A stretch of 48,047 nt of DNA from Streptomyces sp. WZ.A104 (GTDB taxonomy: Bacteria; Actinomycetota; Actinomycetes; Streptomycetales; Streptomycetaceae). Within the stretch, counting starts at the first letter, position 1. The number at the start of each line of letters is the position of its first letter. Below are positions 8,782-16,381 of this stretch, one piece after another. The stretch spans positions 1 through 48,047 of the forward strand of contig NZ_NWVL01000064.1 in the NCBI RefSeq assembly GCF_002382885.1, read 5' to 3'. Both the position numbers and the translations under genes were made by a program. The notes beneath the pieces are model-generated. The model was not told the origin of the DNA, searched no databases, and worked only from the letters and a program-made list of their open reading frames with translations.

Positions 8782-9548
8782 AGCAGCAATCCTCCGATGC
8801 ACCACGCGCCCAACACCAGGGCGATCCGGCCGAACTCCCAGCTGCCCGCCTGCTCCAGCACGGCGGCCGACTCGGGCAGGAAGACCCCGCGGAAGCCCTG
8901 GCACATCCACTTGAGCGGGAACAGGGCGCCGATGTTCAGCATCCAGTCGGGCAGTTCGCTCGCCGGGATGTAGACCCCGGAGATGAACTGGAGCACCAGG
9001 AACGGCAGGATCACCACCGACCCCGCGCTCCGCCCCGACCGGGGCACACTGCTGATCGCGATGCCGAGCAGCGCGCACCCCGTCGCCCCGAGCAGGAAGA
9101 TCCAGCCGAACGTCAGCCAGGTGAGGAGGTCCGTGGGCAGCTTGAGACCGAACATACCCACCCCCACCAGCAGCAGGACGGCCGCCTCCAGGACTCCGGT
9201 GACCAGGACCAGCCACACCTTGCCCAGGAAGTAGGCGGCGGGCGGCATCGGGGTGGAGATCAGCCGGCGCAACTGCCGTTCGTCGCGCTCGACCGCGATG
9301 GAGATGCCGAGGGACTGGAAGCTGGTCGCCATGATGCCCGCCCCCAGCATCGCGGCCACATAGAGCTGGGAGACAGCCACATCGGTACCCTCCACCGTGC
9401 CGCTGAAGATCGAGGCGAACAGCACCAGGAAGACGACGGGGAAGGCGAAGGCGAAGACGACCTGGTCGCGCTGGCGGAAGAACTGCTTCAGCTCCAGACC
9501 GCCGCGCAGCACTCCGAGTCCCCAGGCCCCGGGGAGGCTCTCCTTCAC
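8739..9548 (-). CDS. ABC transporter permease (ABC-2 / DrrB type)
   Basis: A membrane component of an ABC exporter, 269 residues, with six predicted membrane segments in the ABC-2 arrangement (FAFAFPVVFLVLFASIFSG; LYVAAMLGAGIMA; VWLVLVTGVLEAAVLLLVGV; LTFGWIFLLGATGCALLGIA; VVILPFLVLQFISGVYIP; IALVLGAWCIGGLLLCLLTF). The VYIPASELPDWM segment before the last helix is typical of DrrB-like permeases. The GTG start overlaps the ATPase stop by 4 nt (GTGA), indicating coupled translation, and the 3' end overlaps the kinase start by 43 bp. A drug, lipid or peptide substrate is possible; the sequence does not decide. Confidence 0.94.
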   Translation of the reverse strand: MKESLPGAWGLGVLRGGLELKQFFRQRDQVVFAFAFPVVFLVLFASIFSGTVEGTDVAVSQLYVAAMLGAGIMATSFQSLGISIAVERDERQLRRLISTPMPPAAYFLGKVWLVLVTGVLEAAVLLLVGVGMFGLKLPTDLLTWLTFGWIFLLGATGCALLGIAISSVPRSGRSAGSVVILPFLVLQFISGVYIPASELPDWMLNIGALFPLKWMCQGFRGVFLPESAAVLEQAGSWEFGRIALVLGAWCIGGLLLCLLTFRWKNRRDG

Positions 9549-10402
9549 CTGGTCACCTCCCGCTGTCCGGTGAGCCGCAGATAGACGTCCTCCAGGGTGG
9601 GCCGGGTGACCAGCAGGCCGGGGACCTCCCCGTCGAAGTGGTCGGCGAGCGCGGCGACGGTACGGGTCGGGGTCGCGGTCTCCTCGGCGCGAGGGGTGCC
9701 GTCGGGCGCCGTCCACCGGACCGTCGCCAGGGCGCCGTAGCGGGAGCGCAACTCCCCGGGGCTGCCCTCGGCGACGGCGGTGCCCGAGGCGACGACGACG
9801 AGGCGGTCGGCGAGCGCCTCCGCCTCCTCCAGGTAGTGGGTGGTGAGGAGGATGGTGGTGCCGCCGTCGGCGAGCAGCCGGATCAGCTCCCAGAACTGCC
9901 GCCGGGCAGCCGGGTCGAAGCCGGTGGTCGGCTCGTCGAGGAGGAGGAGTTCGGGGGCGCCGATCACGCCGAGCGCCACATCGAGACGTCGCCGCTGCCC
10001 GCCCGAGAGAGCCTTGGTCCGGGCCCCCGCCTTCGCCTCCAGACCGACCAGGGCGATGGTCTCGTCGGGGTCGCGCGGACGCGGGTAGTAGCGGGCGAAG
10101 TGCCGCACGGTCTCCCGTACCGTCAACTCGGCGGGCGCGGATTCATCCTGCCAGACGATCCCGACGCGGGACCGCCAGCGCCGGCCGGCGGTCGCGGGGT
10201 CGGCCCCGAGGACATCCACGCTCCCGCCGTCCCGGTCCCGCTGCCCCTGGAGCACGCCCACGCACGTGCTCTTCCCGGCACCGTTGGGGCCGAGCAGTCC
10301 GCACACCTCACCGCGCCGGATGCCCAGGTCCAGGCCGTCCAGCGCGGTCACATCGCCATAGCGCTTCCGTAGACCGCGCACGTTCACCACGAGTTCTGTC
10401 AT
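9545..10402 (-). CDS. ABC transporter ATP-binding protein (DrrA type)
   Basis: ATPase subunit of the exporter, about 285 residues. Walker A is GPNGAGKST, the Q-loop region VGIVWQDES, the signature LSGGQRRR, Walker B LLLLDEPTTGFD and the H-loop TTHYLEEAE. A C-terminal region of about 70 residues (ALATVRWTAPDGTPRAEE to RPTLEDVYLRLTG) matches the DrrA-type extension. The start is uncertain: ATG at 10402 gives the usual N-terminus (TELVVNVRGLRKRYGD), but no good Shine-Dalgarno sequence is visible, and ATG at 10414 is in frame. A short-leader or leaderless message is possible. It is the first gene of the leftward cassette. Confidence 0.93.
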   Translation of the reverse strand: MTELVVNVRGLRKRYGDVTALDGLDLGIRRGEVCGLLGPNGAGKSTCVGVLQGQRDRDGGSVDVLGADPATAGRRWRSRVGIVWQDESAPAELTVRETVRHFARYYPRPRDPDETIALVGLEAKAGARTKALSGGQRRRLDVALGVIGAPELLLLDEPTTGFDPAARRQFWELIRLLADGGTTILLTTHYLEEAEALADRLVVVASGTAVAEGSPGELRSRYGALATVRWTAPDGTPRAEETATPTRTVAALADHFDGEVPGLLVTRPTLEDVYLRLTGQREVTR

Positions 10403-10538
10403 GGACCCGAGCATCCCGCGGAGCGGGCCGTCTCCCGCCCACCGGGCGTACACCTTTATGTCCATCGAACGGTTGACCTGTGCGGGGGTGCGGCACAATG
10501 ACCTTGCCCGGTTGACCACTCGGTGATGGAACGGCGAT
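10403..10538. promoter_or_regulatory. Divergent promoter region (ABC cassette / VKOR gene)
   Basis: This 136-bp gap holds a candidate rightward promoter: TTGACC at 10473-10478 with CACAAT at 10494-10499 (15-nt spacer). The 9-mer CGGTTGACC occurs twice in the same orientation, at 10470-10478 and 10509-10517, 39 bp apart; the second copy lies 22 bp before the VKOR start. The repeat could be a binding site or a second -35. Confidence 0.4.
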
Positions 10539-11177
10539 ATGACGACTGCAGCGGTAGACCACGACCTCTCCTCGGACCAGGACGAGGGCGGCCGGAAGCG
10601 CACCTTCGGGGCCGGACGCGGTCTGGCCCTGCTCCTGGTGATCACCGGCGCGGCCGGACTCCTGGCCTCCTGGGTCATCACGCTCGACAAGTTCAAGCTG
10701 CTGGAGGACCCCTCCTTCACCCCCGGGTGCAGCCTCAACCCGGTCGTCGCGTGCGGCAACATCATGAAGAGCGAGCAGGCCTCCGCGTTCGGATTCCCCA
10801 ACCCGATGCTCGGGCTGGTCACGTACGGCATGGTCATCGCCATCGGGATGGGCCTGCTCGCCGGAGCCCGCTACCGCAGCTGGTTCTGGCTCGGCCTGAA
10901 CGCCGGGATGCTGTTCGGCGTCGGCTTCTGCACCTGGCTCCAGTACCAGTCGCTGTACAACATCAACTCGCTGTGCCTGTGGTGCTGCCTGGCCTGGGTC
11001 GCCACGATCGTCATGTTCTCCTACGTGACCACGCACAACGTCAAGCACCGCATCCTCCCGGCCCCGGCCTGGCTGCGCAGCGGCCTCACCGAGTTCCCCT
11101 GGGTGCTCCCGGTGATGTGGATCGGGATCATCGGCATGTTGATCCTGACCCGCTGGTGGGACTTCTGGACCAGCTGA
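10539..11177 (+). CDS. Vitamin K epoxide reductase (VKOR) family membrane protein
   Basis: A 212-residue integral membrane oxidoreductase. Bacterial VKOR proteins reoxidise a DsbA-like partner and pass electrons to quinones during disulfide formation. Five membrane segments are visible. The active-site pair is CLWC in INSLCLWCCLAW near the start of a helix, and the periplasmic-loop pair is in the CSLNPVVACGNIMKSEQA region; both pairs are needed for the relay. There is no fused thioredoxin domain, so a separate partner is expected. It stands alone, after the divergent ABC cassette and before rarA. The ATG start has only a weak purine-rich stretch upstream. Confidence 0.94.
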   Translation: MTTAAVDHDLSSDQDEGGRKRTFGAGRGLALLLVITGAAGLLASWVITLDKFKLLEDPSFTPGCSLNPVVACGNIMKSEQASAFGFPNPMLGLVTYGMVIAIGMGLLAGARYRSWFWLGLNAGMLFGVGFCTWLQYQSLYNINSLCLWCCLAWVATIVMFSYVTTHNVKHRILPAPAWLRSGLTEFPWVLPVMWIGIIGMLILTRWWDFWTS

Positions 11178-11230
11178 CCCCACCCACCGCCTCGGCAGGT
11201 GCTCCTCGGGGCGCTGTCAGTGGGGTCGCA

Positions 11231-11243
11231 TAGGCTTCATGAC
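11231..11243 (+). promoter_or_regulatory. Candidate -10 element for a leaderless rarA transcript
   Basis: TAGGCT at 11231-11236 lies seven bases before the GTG at 11244, and no Shine-Dalgarno sequence separates them. That spacing would start the mRNA at or beside the start codon. No good -35 hexamer is visible. Confidence 0.45.
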
Positions 11244-12623
11244 GTGGAGCCCGACCTCTTTACCGCAGCCGCCGAAGACCGCCAGGAGAAGGACCCGTCC
11301 AGCAGCCCCCTCGCTGTCCGGATGCGTCCGCGCATCCTCGACGAGGTCGTCGGCCAGCAGCATCTGCTCAAGCCGGGCTCGCCGCTGCGCCGCCTCGTCG
11401 GCGAGGGGAGCGGCGGCCCGGCCGGCGCCTCCTCGGTGATCCTGTGGGGCCCGCCCGGCACCGGCAAGACGACCCTGGCGTACGTGGTCAGCAAGGCGAC
11501 CAACAAGCGCTTCGTCGAGCTCTCCGCGATCACCGCGGGCGTCAAGGAGGTCCGGGCCGTCATCGAGGGCGCGCGCCGCGCCACCGGCGGCTTCGGCAAG
11601 GAGACCGTCCTCTTCCTCGACGAGATCCACCGCTTCTCCAAGGCCCAGCAGGACTCCCTGCTGCCCGCCGTGGAGAACCGCTGGGTCACCCTCATCGCCG
11701 CCACCACGGAGAATCCCTACTTCTCGATCATCTCCCCGCTGCTCTCGCGCTCCCTGCTGCTCACCCTGGAGCCGCTGACCGACGACGACCTGCGGGCGCT
11801 GCTGCGCCGGGCGCTGGCCGAGGAGCGGGGCCTCGGCGGGGCGGTCACCCTGCCCGAGGACGCCGAGGCGCATCTGCTGCGCATCGCGGGCGGCGACGCG
11901 CGCCGGGCGCTGACCGCGCTGGAGGCGGCGGCGGGCGCTGCGCTGGCGAAGCATGAGGCGGACATCACCCTGGAGACGGTCGAGGAGACCGTCGACCGGG
12001 CCGCCGTGAAGTACGACCGCGACGGCGACCAGCACTACGACGTGGCCAGCGCGCTCATCAAGTCCATCCGCGGCTCCGACGTCGACGCCGCGCTGCACTA
12101 TCTGGCCCGGATGATCGAGGCGGGCGAGGACCCGCGGTTCATCGCGCGGCGGCTGATGATCTCCGCCAGCGAGGACATCGGCCTGGCCGATCCCACCGCC
12201 CTGCCGACCGCGGTGGCCGCGGCCCAGGCCGTCGCCATGATCGGCTTCCCGGAGGCGGCGCTCACCCTCAGCCACGCCACCATCGCCCTGGCGCTCGCGC
12301 CCAAGTCCAACGCGGCGACGCTCGCGATCTCCGCCGCCCAGGAGGACGTACGCAAGGGGCTCGCCGGACCCGTCCCGGCGCATCTGCGCGACGGGCACTA
12401 CAAGGGCGCCGCCAAGCTCGGCCACGCCCAGGGCTATGTCTATCCGCACGACGTCCAGGGCGGCATCGCCGCCCAGCAGTACGCCCCCGACGCGGTCCGC
12501 GACCGGCACTACTACACCCCCACCCGCTACGGCGCCGAGGCGCGGTACGCGGACGTGGTCGAGCGGGTCCGCGAGCGGCTGGGCCGCGCGGGCGGCGAGG
12601 AGCCGGCCGAGGGCGCGTCCTGA
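11244..12623 (+). CDS. rarA: Replication-associated recombination protein A (RarA/MgsA) AAA+ ATPase
   Basis: A clamp-loader-like AAA+ ATPase acting at stalled replication forks. The 459-residue protein has the N-terminal MRPRILDEVVGQQHLLKPGSPLR region, Walker A GPPGTGKTT, Walker B FLDEIHRFSKAQQD, sensor 1 AATTENPYFS, and sensor 2 GGDARRALTALE. The C-terminal tetramerisation/MgsA region includes YDVASALIKSIRGSDVDAALHYLARMIEAGEDPRFIARRL and KGAAKLGHAQGYVYPHD. The frame is open 15 codons further upstream, but GTG 11244 (VEPDLFTAAAEDR) matches the usual Streptomyces N-terminus. The C-terminal tail is longer than in E. coli and Ala/Glu-rich. Confidence 0.95.
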   Translation: MEPDLFTAAAEDRQEKDPSSSPLAVRMRPRILDEVVGQQHLLKPGSPLRRLVGEGSGGPAGASSVILWGPPGTGKTTLAYVVSKATNKRFVELSAITAGVKEVRAVIEGARRATGGFGKETVLFLDEIHRFSKAQQDSLLPAVENRWVTLIAATTENPYFSIISPLLSRSLLLTLEPLTDDDLRALLRRALAEERGLGGAVTLPEDAEAHLLRIAGGDARRALTALEAAAGAALAKHEADITLETVEETVDRAAVKYDRDGDQHYDVASALIKSIRGSDVDAALHYLARMIEAGEDPRFIARRLMISASEDIGLADPTALPTAVAAAQAVAMIGFPEAALTLSHATIALALAPKSNAATLAISAAQEDVRKGLAGPVPAHLRDGHYKGAAKLGHAQGYVYPHDVQGGIAAQQYAPDAVRDRHYYTPTRYGAEARYADVVERVRERLGRAGGEEPAEGAS

Positions 12624-12626
12624 CCG

Positions 12627-12653
12627 GACCCGCCCCGCTTCCGGGCGCGGGTC
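12627..12653. terminator. Bidirectional terminator between rarA and the DUF2470 gene
   Basis: A stem GACCCGC/GCGGGTC (12627-12633 with 12647-12653) with an inner CCCG/CGGG stem. It overlaps the stop codon of the convergent DUF2470 gene. It has no T tract. Confidence 0.6.
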
Positions 12654-13488
12654 AGTGGGAGGCCGCTTCGAAGAGGGTGTGCATCGCGCGGCGCAGTTCG
12701 GTGACGTCCCGCACGGGCTCGGGGAACTCGAAGCGGGCGTCGAAGGACGAGCCCTTGTCCTCGACGAAGCGGACCCGCAGCCCGAAGCGGTCCAGCGCCA
12801 CGGGTACGGCGCTCGGCTGGTGGGAGGAGCAGGCCCGGGCGGTCCGCTCGCCGAGCAGTCCGCACAGGGCGCGCATCTGCTCGTCGTGGGCGGAGTGCAG
12901 ATGCTGGAGCAGCTCCGCCTCGTGGGGGACCAGGGGGTCGGGGGCCGCGTCCCGGAAGCCCTCCGGCTCGATGTCCTCGGCGCCCCAGAGATCGTCCACG
13001 TACGCCTCGCCGAACTCCAGGCGCAGCATCATCCGGCCCGGCTCGGCGATGCCGGGTACGGAGGTGAGCCAGCCGGAGACCCAGGCGCGGCCCCGAATCC
13101 GGTGCGGGACGGAGACGGGGGCGACGTCCGTGAGCTCCAGCACAGCTGTCAGCTCGTCCCCCTGGGCGTGCGTCGCGGCCCGTACTGCCGGGGAATCCGC
13201 GGGGAATTCGAGGAACAGATCCCCCTCCGGCCCCACGCTCCTGCTGTCCGGGACCAGGGGTTCGGCGTGGGCCAGATCGAGCCCCGGTACGACCAGCAGC
13301 GCGGAGCAGGTACTCTGTACGAGAGTTCGTGTGCGCTCGGCTGCTGACGGCATCCGAGTGGTATCAAGCCCGCTGGGACGCGGCTGACCACGATCAGATC
13401 GGCCTTCCGTCGTAGCAGCACCCCCAGAAGAGGTGCTGCCGCTGTCTGTGCTGTCCGTGACGTGAGTGGTGTTCCCAGGGCGAGACAT
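12652..13488 (-). CDS. DUF2470-containing protein, probable HugZ-like heme/iron protein
   Basis: A 278-residue protein. After a Ser/Thr-rich N-terminus (about 45 residues) comes a split-barrel-like region (PSAAERTRTLVQSTCSALLVV; GDLFLEFPADSP; GRAWVSGWLTSVPG) resembling the pyridoxamine-phosphate-oxidase fold of HugZ heme-degrading proteins. A C-terminal DUF2470 domain follows (DPLVPHEAELLQHLHSAHDEQMRALCGLL; DRFGLRVRFVEDKGSSFDARFEFPEPV). DUF2470 is found in HugZ-type heme oxygenases and in the plant heme-binding GLUTRBP family. The ATG at 13488 has AAGGAG five bases upstream. An iron box lies 15 bp upstream, which independently supports an iron- or heme-linked role; the reaction itself is inferred. 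Confidence 0.87.
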   Translation of the reverse strand: MSRPGNTTHVTDSTDSGSTSSGGAATTEGRSDRGQPRPSGLDTTRMPSAAERTRTLVQSTCSALLVVPGLDLAHAEPLVPDSRSVGPEGDLFLEFPADSPAVRAATHAQGDELTAVLELTDVAPVSVPHRIRGRAWVSGWLTSVPGIAEPGRMMLRLEFGEAYVDDLWGAEDIEPEGFRDAAPDPLVPHEAELLQHLHSAHDEQMRALCGLLGERTARACSSHQPSAVPVALDRFGLRVRFVEDKGSSFDARFEFPEPVRDVTELRRAMHTLFEAASH

Positions 13489-13502
13489 GCGATCTCCTTG
13501 AG

Positions 13503-13521
13503 TAAGGTAAGCCTAACCTAA
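13503..13521. promoter_or_regulatory. DtxR/IdeR/DmdR-type iron box
   Basis: TAAGGTAAGCCTAACCTAA matches the 19-bp consensus TTAGGTTAGCCTAACCTAA at 17 of 19 positions. It lies 14 bp upstream of the leftward DUF2470 start and 23 bp upstream of the rightward rpsD start, where a repressor would cover the promoter of the DUF2470 gene and perhaps that of rpsD. Iron-replete DmdR1 is the expected regulator in Streptomyces. Confidence 0.9.
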
Positions 13522-13544
13522 CCTACAACGGAGGTCTGGAGAAC

Positions 13545-14159
13545 GTGCCTAACCAGTCGCGTCCCAAGGTCAAGAAGTCGCGTGCCCTCGGCATCGCCCT
13601 GACGCCCAAGGCTGTCAAGTACTTCGAAGCTCGTCCGTACCCGCCGGGTGAGCACGGCCGTGGCCGCAAGCAGAACTCGGACTACAAGGTCCGTCTGCTG
13701 GAGAAGCAGCGCCTGCGTGCGCAGTACGACATCAGCGAGCGCCAGATGGCGCGCGCCTACGACCGTGCCAAGAAGGCCGAGGGCAAGACGGGCGAGGCGC
13801 TGGTCGTCGAGCTGGAGCGCCGCCTCGACGCCCTGGTCCTGCGTTCGGGCATCGCCCGCACCATCTACCAGGCCCGTCAGATGGTCGTCCACGGCCACAT
13901 CGAGGTCAACGGCGGCAAGGTCGACAAGCCGTCCTTCCGCGTGCGCCCCGACGACATCGTCCAGGTCCGCGAGCGCAGCCGCTCCAAGGTCCCCTTCCAG
14001 GTGGCCCGCGAGGGTGGTTACGACACCGACGGTGAGACCCCGCGCTACCTCCAGGTGAACCTGAAGGCCCTGGCCTTCCGCCTGGACCGGGACCCGAACC
14101 GCAAGGAGATCCCGGTGATCTGCGACGAGCAGCTCGTCGTCGAGTACTACGCCCGCTGA
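13545..14159 (+). CDS. rpsD: 30S ribosomal protein S4 (cysteine-free form)
   Basis: A primary 16S rRNA-binding protein of the small subunit, 204 residues. The RPYPPGEHGRGRKQNSDYKVRLLEKQRLRAQYDISERQ region and the S4 RNA-binding domain (ERRLDALVLRSGIARTIYQARQMVVHGHIEVNGGKVDKPS) are diagnostic. The N-terminus (PNQSRPKVKKSRALGIALTPKAVKYF) has no cysteines, so this is the C-minus form that lacks the zinc knuckle. The GTG start has GGAGG nine bases upstream. The gene stands alone rather than in the rpsM-rpsK-rpoA cluster, as in other Streptomyces. An iron box sits immediately upstream. Confidence 0.98.
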   Translation: MPNQSRPKVKKSRALGIALTPKAVKYFEARPYPPGEHGRGRKQNSDYKVRLLEKQRLRAQYDISERQMARAYDRAKKAEGKTGEALVVELERRLDALVLRSGIARTIYQARQMVVHGHIEVNGGKVDKPSFRVRPDDIVQVRERSRSKVPFQVAREGGYDTDGETPRYLQVNLKALAFRLDRDPNRKEIPVICDEQLVVEYYAR

Positions 14160-14176
14160 TCCAGGCGTAGTCGCTC

Positions 14177-16381
14177 TCACCAGCGCTCCGGCCCGCCCCT
14201 TCCGCTCATCCGGGAGGCGGCGGGCCTTCGCGTTCCCCCGGACTCGCCCGCCGCGGGCACCCCGCCCCGGCCCCGCGCCTCGGACGCCCCGCCGCCGGCC
14301 AGGGCCCGGTCGACCGCGGCGTCCGGATCCAGCCGCCGGCCCGCCCGCAGCCCCTCCTCGTACGCGGCGTTCCCCAGCTCCCTGCGTGCCTGCTGCTCGC
14401 ACTCGACCCGTGGCCGCCCGTAGTGGACCGAGCCGAACAGCTGGAGTCCCACCGAGGGCCAGATGCGCTCCGCGGCACCCTGGAGCACCGCCGCCTCACC
14501 GGCGTCGCCCTCCACCGCCGTCACCAGCGCCAGCAGCTCCAGCGAGAGCACGGTGCCCAGCAGGTCGTTGAACGTCCGGCCGATCGTCAGGCACTCCCCG
14601 AGCATCTGCCGGGCTCGCGCGGGCCGTCCCCGCTGGAGGGCCGCGAACGCCAGGACGTACAGCGCGTACGCCAGCGCCCACCGCTCCCCGTGGTCCTCGC
14701 AGATCTCCCGGACCTCGTCGCAGATCACCGCCGCCGCGTCCAGATCGCCCAGGAACGCCACCGCCATGGCCAGTTCGACCTGCGCCATCAGCACATTGCT
14801 GTTCAGCTCGCCGATCTCGCGGTACCGGCCGAGCGCGTCGCGCAGCAGTTCCTCGGCGCGCGGCATGTCGTCCGTCACGATCGCCAGGCAGCCCGTGCGG
14901 TGCACCGCGTACGCCAGCGCCGTCGCGTCACCGGAGCGCTCGGCCTCCTCACGGCACTCCTGGAGCGCCGAGATCGCGCCCACCGCATCGCCCTGGAGGA
15001 CCGCGACATAGCCCAGCACCCACAGCACCTTGAGCCGGGCGGCATCGTGCGGGGACGGCTCCTCCAGTACGTGGTCCAGCCAGTGCCGGCCTTCGGACAG
15101 CCGCCCGCAGCCGGCCCAGTAGAACCACAGAGTGCCCGCAAGGTACTGGGCCAGATGCACCTCGTCGGGGCTTTCCATCGAACATTCCATCGCCCGGCGA
15201 AGATTGGGCAGCTCGCTGTCGATCCGCGCCGCCACCTCGGCCTGCCGGGGGCTGAACCAGTCCAGCTCGCACCAGGTCGCGAGCCCCAGGAACCAGTCCC
15301 GGTGGCGCCGCCGCAGCCGCTGGGCGTCCCCGGTGGCCGCCAGCCACTCCGCCCCGTACTCACGGACCGTGTCCAGCAGCCGGTAACGGGTCCCGGTCGC
15401 CCCGTCCTCGCGCTCCACCACCGACTGGGCAAGCAGCTCGTCGAGCACGTCCAGCACCGATTCGGCGGGCAGATCCACCCCGCCGCAGATGTACTCGGCG
15501 GCCTCCAGGTCGAACTGTCCGGCGAACACGGAGAGCCGCGCCCACAGCAGCCGCTGCTCGGGCGTGCACAGCTCATGGCTCCAGCCGATGGCCGTACGCA
15601 GCGTCTGATGTCGGGGCGGCGCACCGCGACGGCCGCCGGTCAGCAGCCGGAACCGGTCGTCCAGCCGCAGCAGTACCTGATCCACCGACAGGGCCCGCAG
15701 TCGCCCGGCGGCCAGTTCGAGCGCCAGCGGAATCCCGTCGAGGCGGCGGCACAGCTCCAGCGAGGCCGCCTGCTCGCCCGGTGAGGGCGCCCAGCCCGGC
15801 CGCACCGCGCGCGCCCGTTCCGTGAACAGCTCCACCGCGTCCTCGTCGGACATCGGGGCGAGCGGGAACGTCCGCTCCCCGTCCACCCGGAGGGGGCAGC
15901 GCCCGGCCGTGAGCACCTGGAGTTCCGGGGCCCGGCGCAGCAGTTCGCGTACGAGGTCGGCGCAGCCGTCCACGAGGTGTTCGAAGCCGTCGATGACCAG
16001 CAGCATCCGGCGGCCGGACAGATGCTCGATGAGGGTGGCTCGGGGCGGCCTGCTCGTGTGATCGGTCAGCCCCAGTGCGTCGATCAGGGCGTGTTCCAGC
16101 AGCTCGGGGTGGTGGACGGTGGAGAGCTCGGCCAGCCGGACCCCGTCGCAGTACCGTTTCTCCACAAGCGCGGCGACCCGGGTGACGCACCGGGTCTTGC
16201 CCACCCCCGCCACTCCGGCGACCGTGACGAGCCGGGACTCCTCCAGGAGCCCGGCCACCTCGGCCAGTTCGTACTCGCGTCCCACGAACCGGTTCAGTTC
16301 GGCCGGGAGGCGGCCGGAGGCGGCGGAGGTGTTGTCACCAGGATCGTCGGGCTGGGGGCAGGGGTCCTGCAGGCGTCGCAT
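14177..16381 (-). CDS. STAND/NB-ARC-type ATPase with TPR-like region, no DNA-binding domain seen
   Basis: A large signal-transduction ATPase of about 734 residues, related to AfsR and LuxR-family (LAL) regulators. After ELNRFVGREYELAEVAGLLEES come Walker A (GVAGVGKTRC), Walker B (RMLLVIDGFEHLVD), a sensor Arg segment (VLTAGRCPLRVDGERTFPL) and the GLPL-like motif LDGIPLALELAAGRLRAL. A winged-helix-like segment and about 350 residues of helical TPR-like repeats follow. Relatives with this layout usually end in a LuxR helix-turn-helix; here the frame ends in a Gly/Arg/Ala-rich tail (DPDAAVDRALAGGGASEARG) with no such motif. The start is uncertain: ATG 16381 or the in-frame TTG 16420; neither has a strong Shine-Dalgarno sequence. 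It converges on rpsD with a 17-nt gap. Confidence 0.85.
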   Translation of the reverse strand: MRRLQDPCPQPDDPGDNTSAASGRLPAELNRFVGREYELAEVAGLLEESRLVTVAGVAGVGKTRCVTRVAALVEKRYCDGVRLAELSTVHHPELLEHALIDALGLTDHTSRPPRATLIEHLSGRRMLLVIDGFEHLVDGCADLVRELLRRAPELQVLTAGRCPLRVDGERTFPLAPMSDEDAVELFTERARAVRPGWAPSPGEQAASLELCRRLDGIPLALELAAGRLRALSVDQVLLRLDDRFRLLTGGRRGAPPRHQTLRTAIGWSHELCTPEQRLLWARLSVFAGQFDLEAAEYICGGVDLPAESVLDVLDELLAQSVVEREDGATGTRYRLLDTVREYGAEWLAATGDAQRLRRRHRDWFLGLATWCELDWFSPRQAEVAARIDSELPNLRRAMECSMESPDEVHLAQYLAGTLWFYWAGCGRLSEGRHWLDHVLEEPSPHDAARLKVLWVLGYVAVLQGDAVGAISALQECREEAERSGDATALAYAVHRTGCLAIVTDDMPRAEELLRDALGRYREIGELNSNVLMAQVELAMAVAFLGDLDAAAVICDEVREICEDHGERWALAYALYVLAFAALQRGRPARARQMLGECLTIGRTFNDLLGTVLSLELLALVTAVEGDAGEAAVLQGAAERIWPSVGLQLFGSVHYGRPRVECEQQARRELGNAAYEEGLRAGRRLDPDAAVDRALAGGGASEARGRGGVPAAGESGGTRRPAASRMSGRGGPERW

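Noticed and set aside
10414..10462. Upstream ATG starts for the ABC ATPase
   Set aside because: They add residues not typical of DrrA-type proteins and have no ribosome-binding site; 10402 is preferred but not certain.
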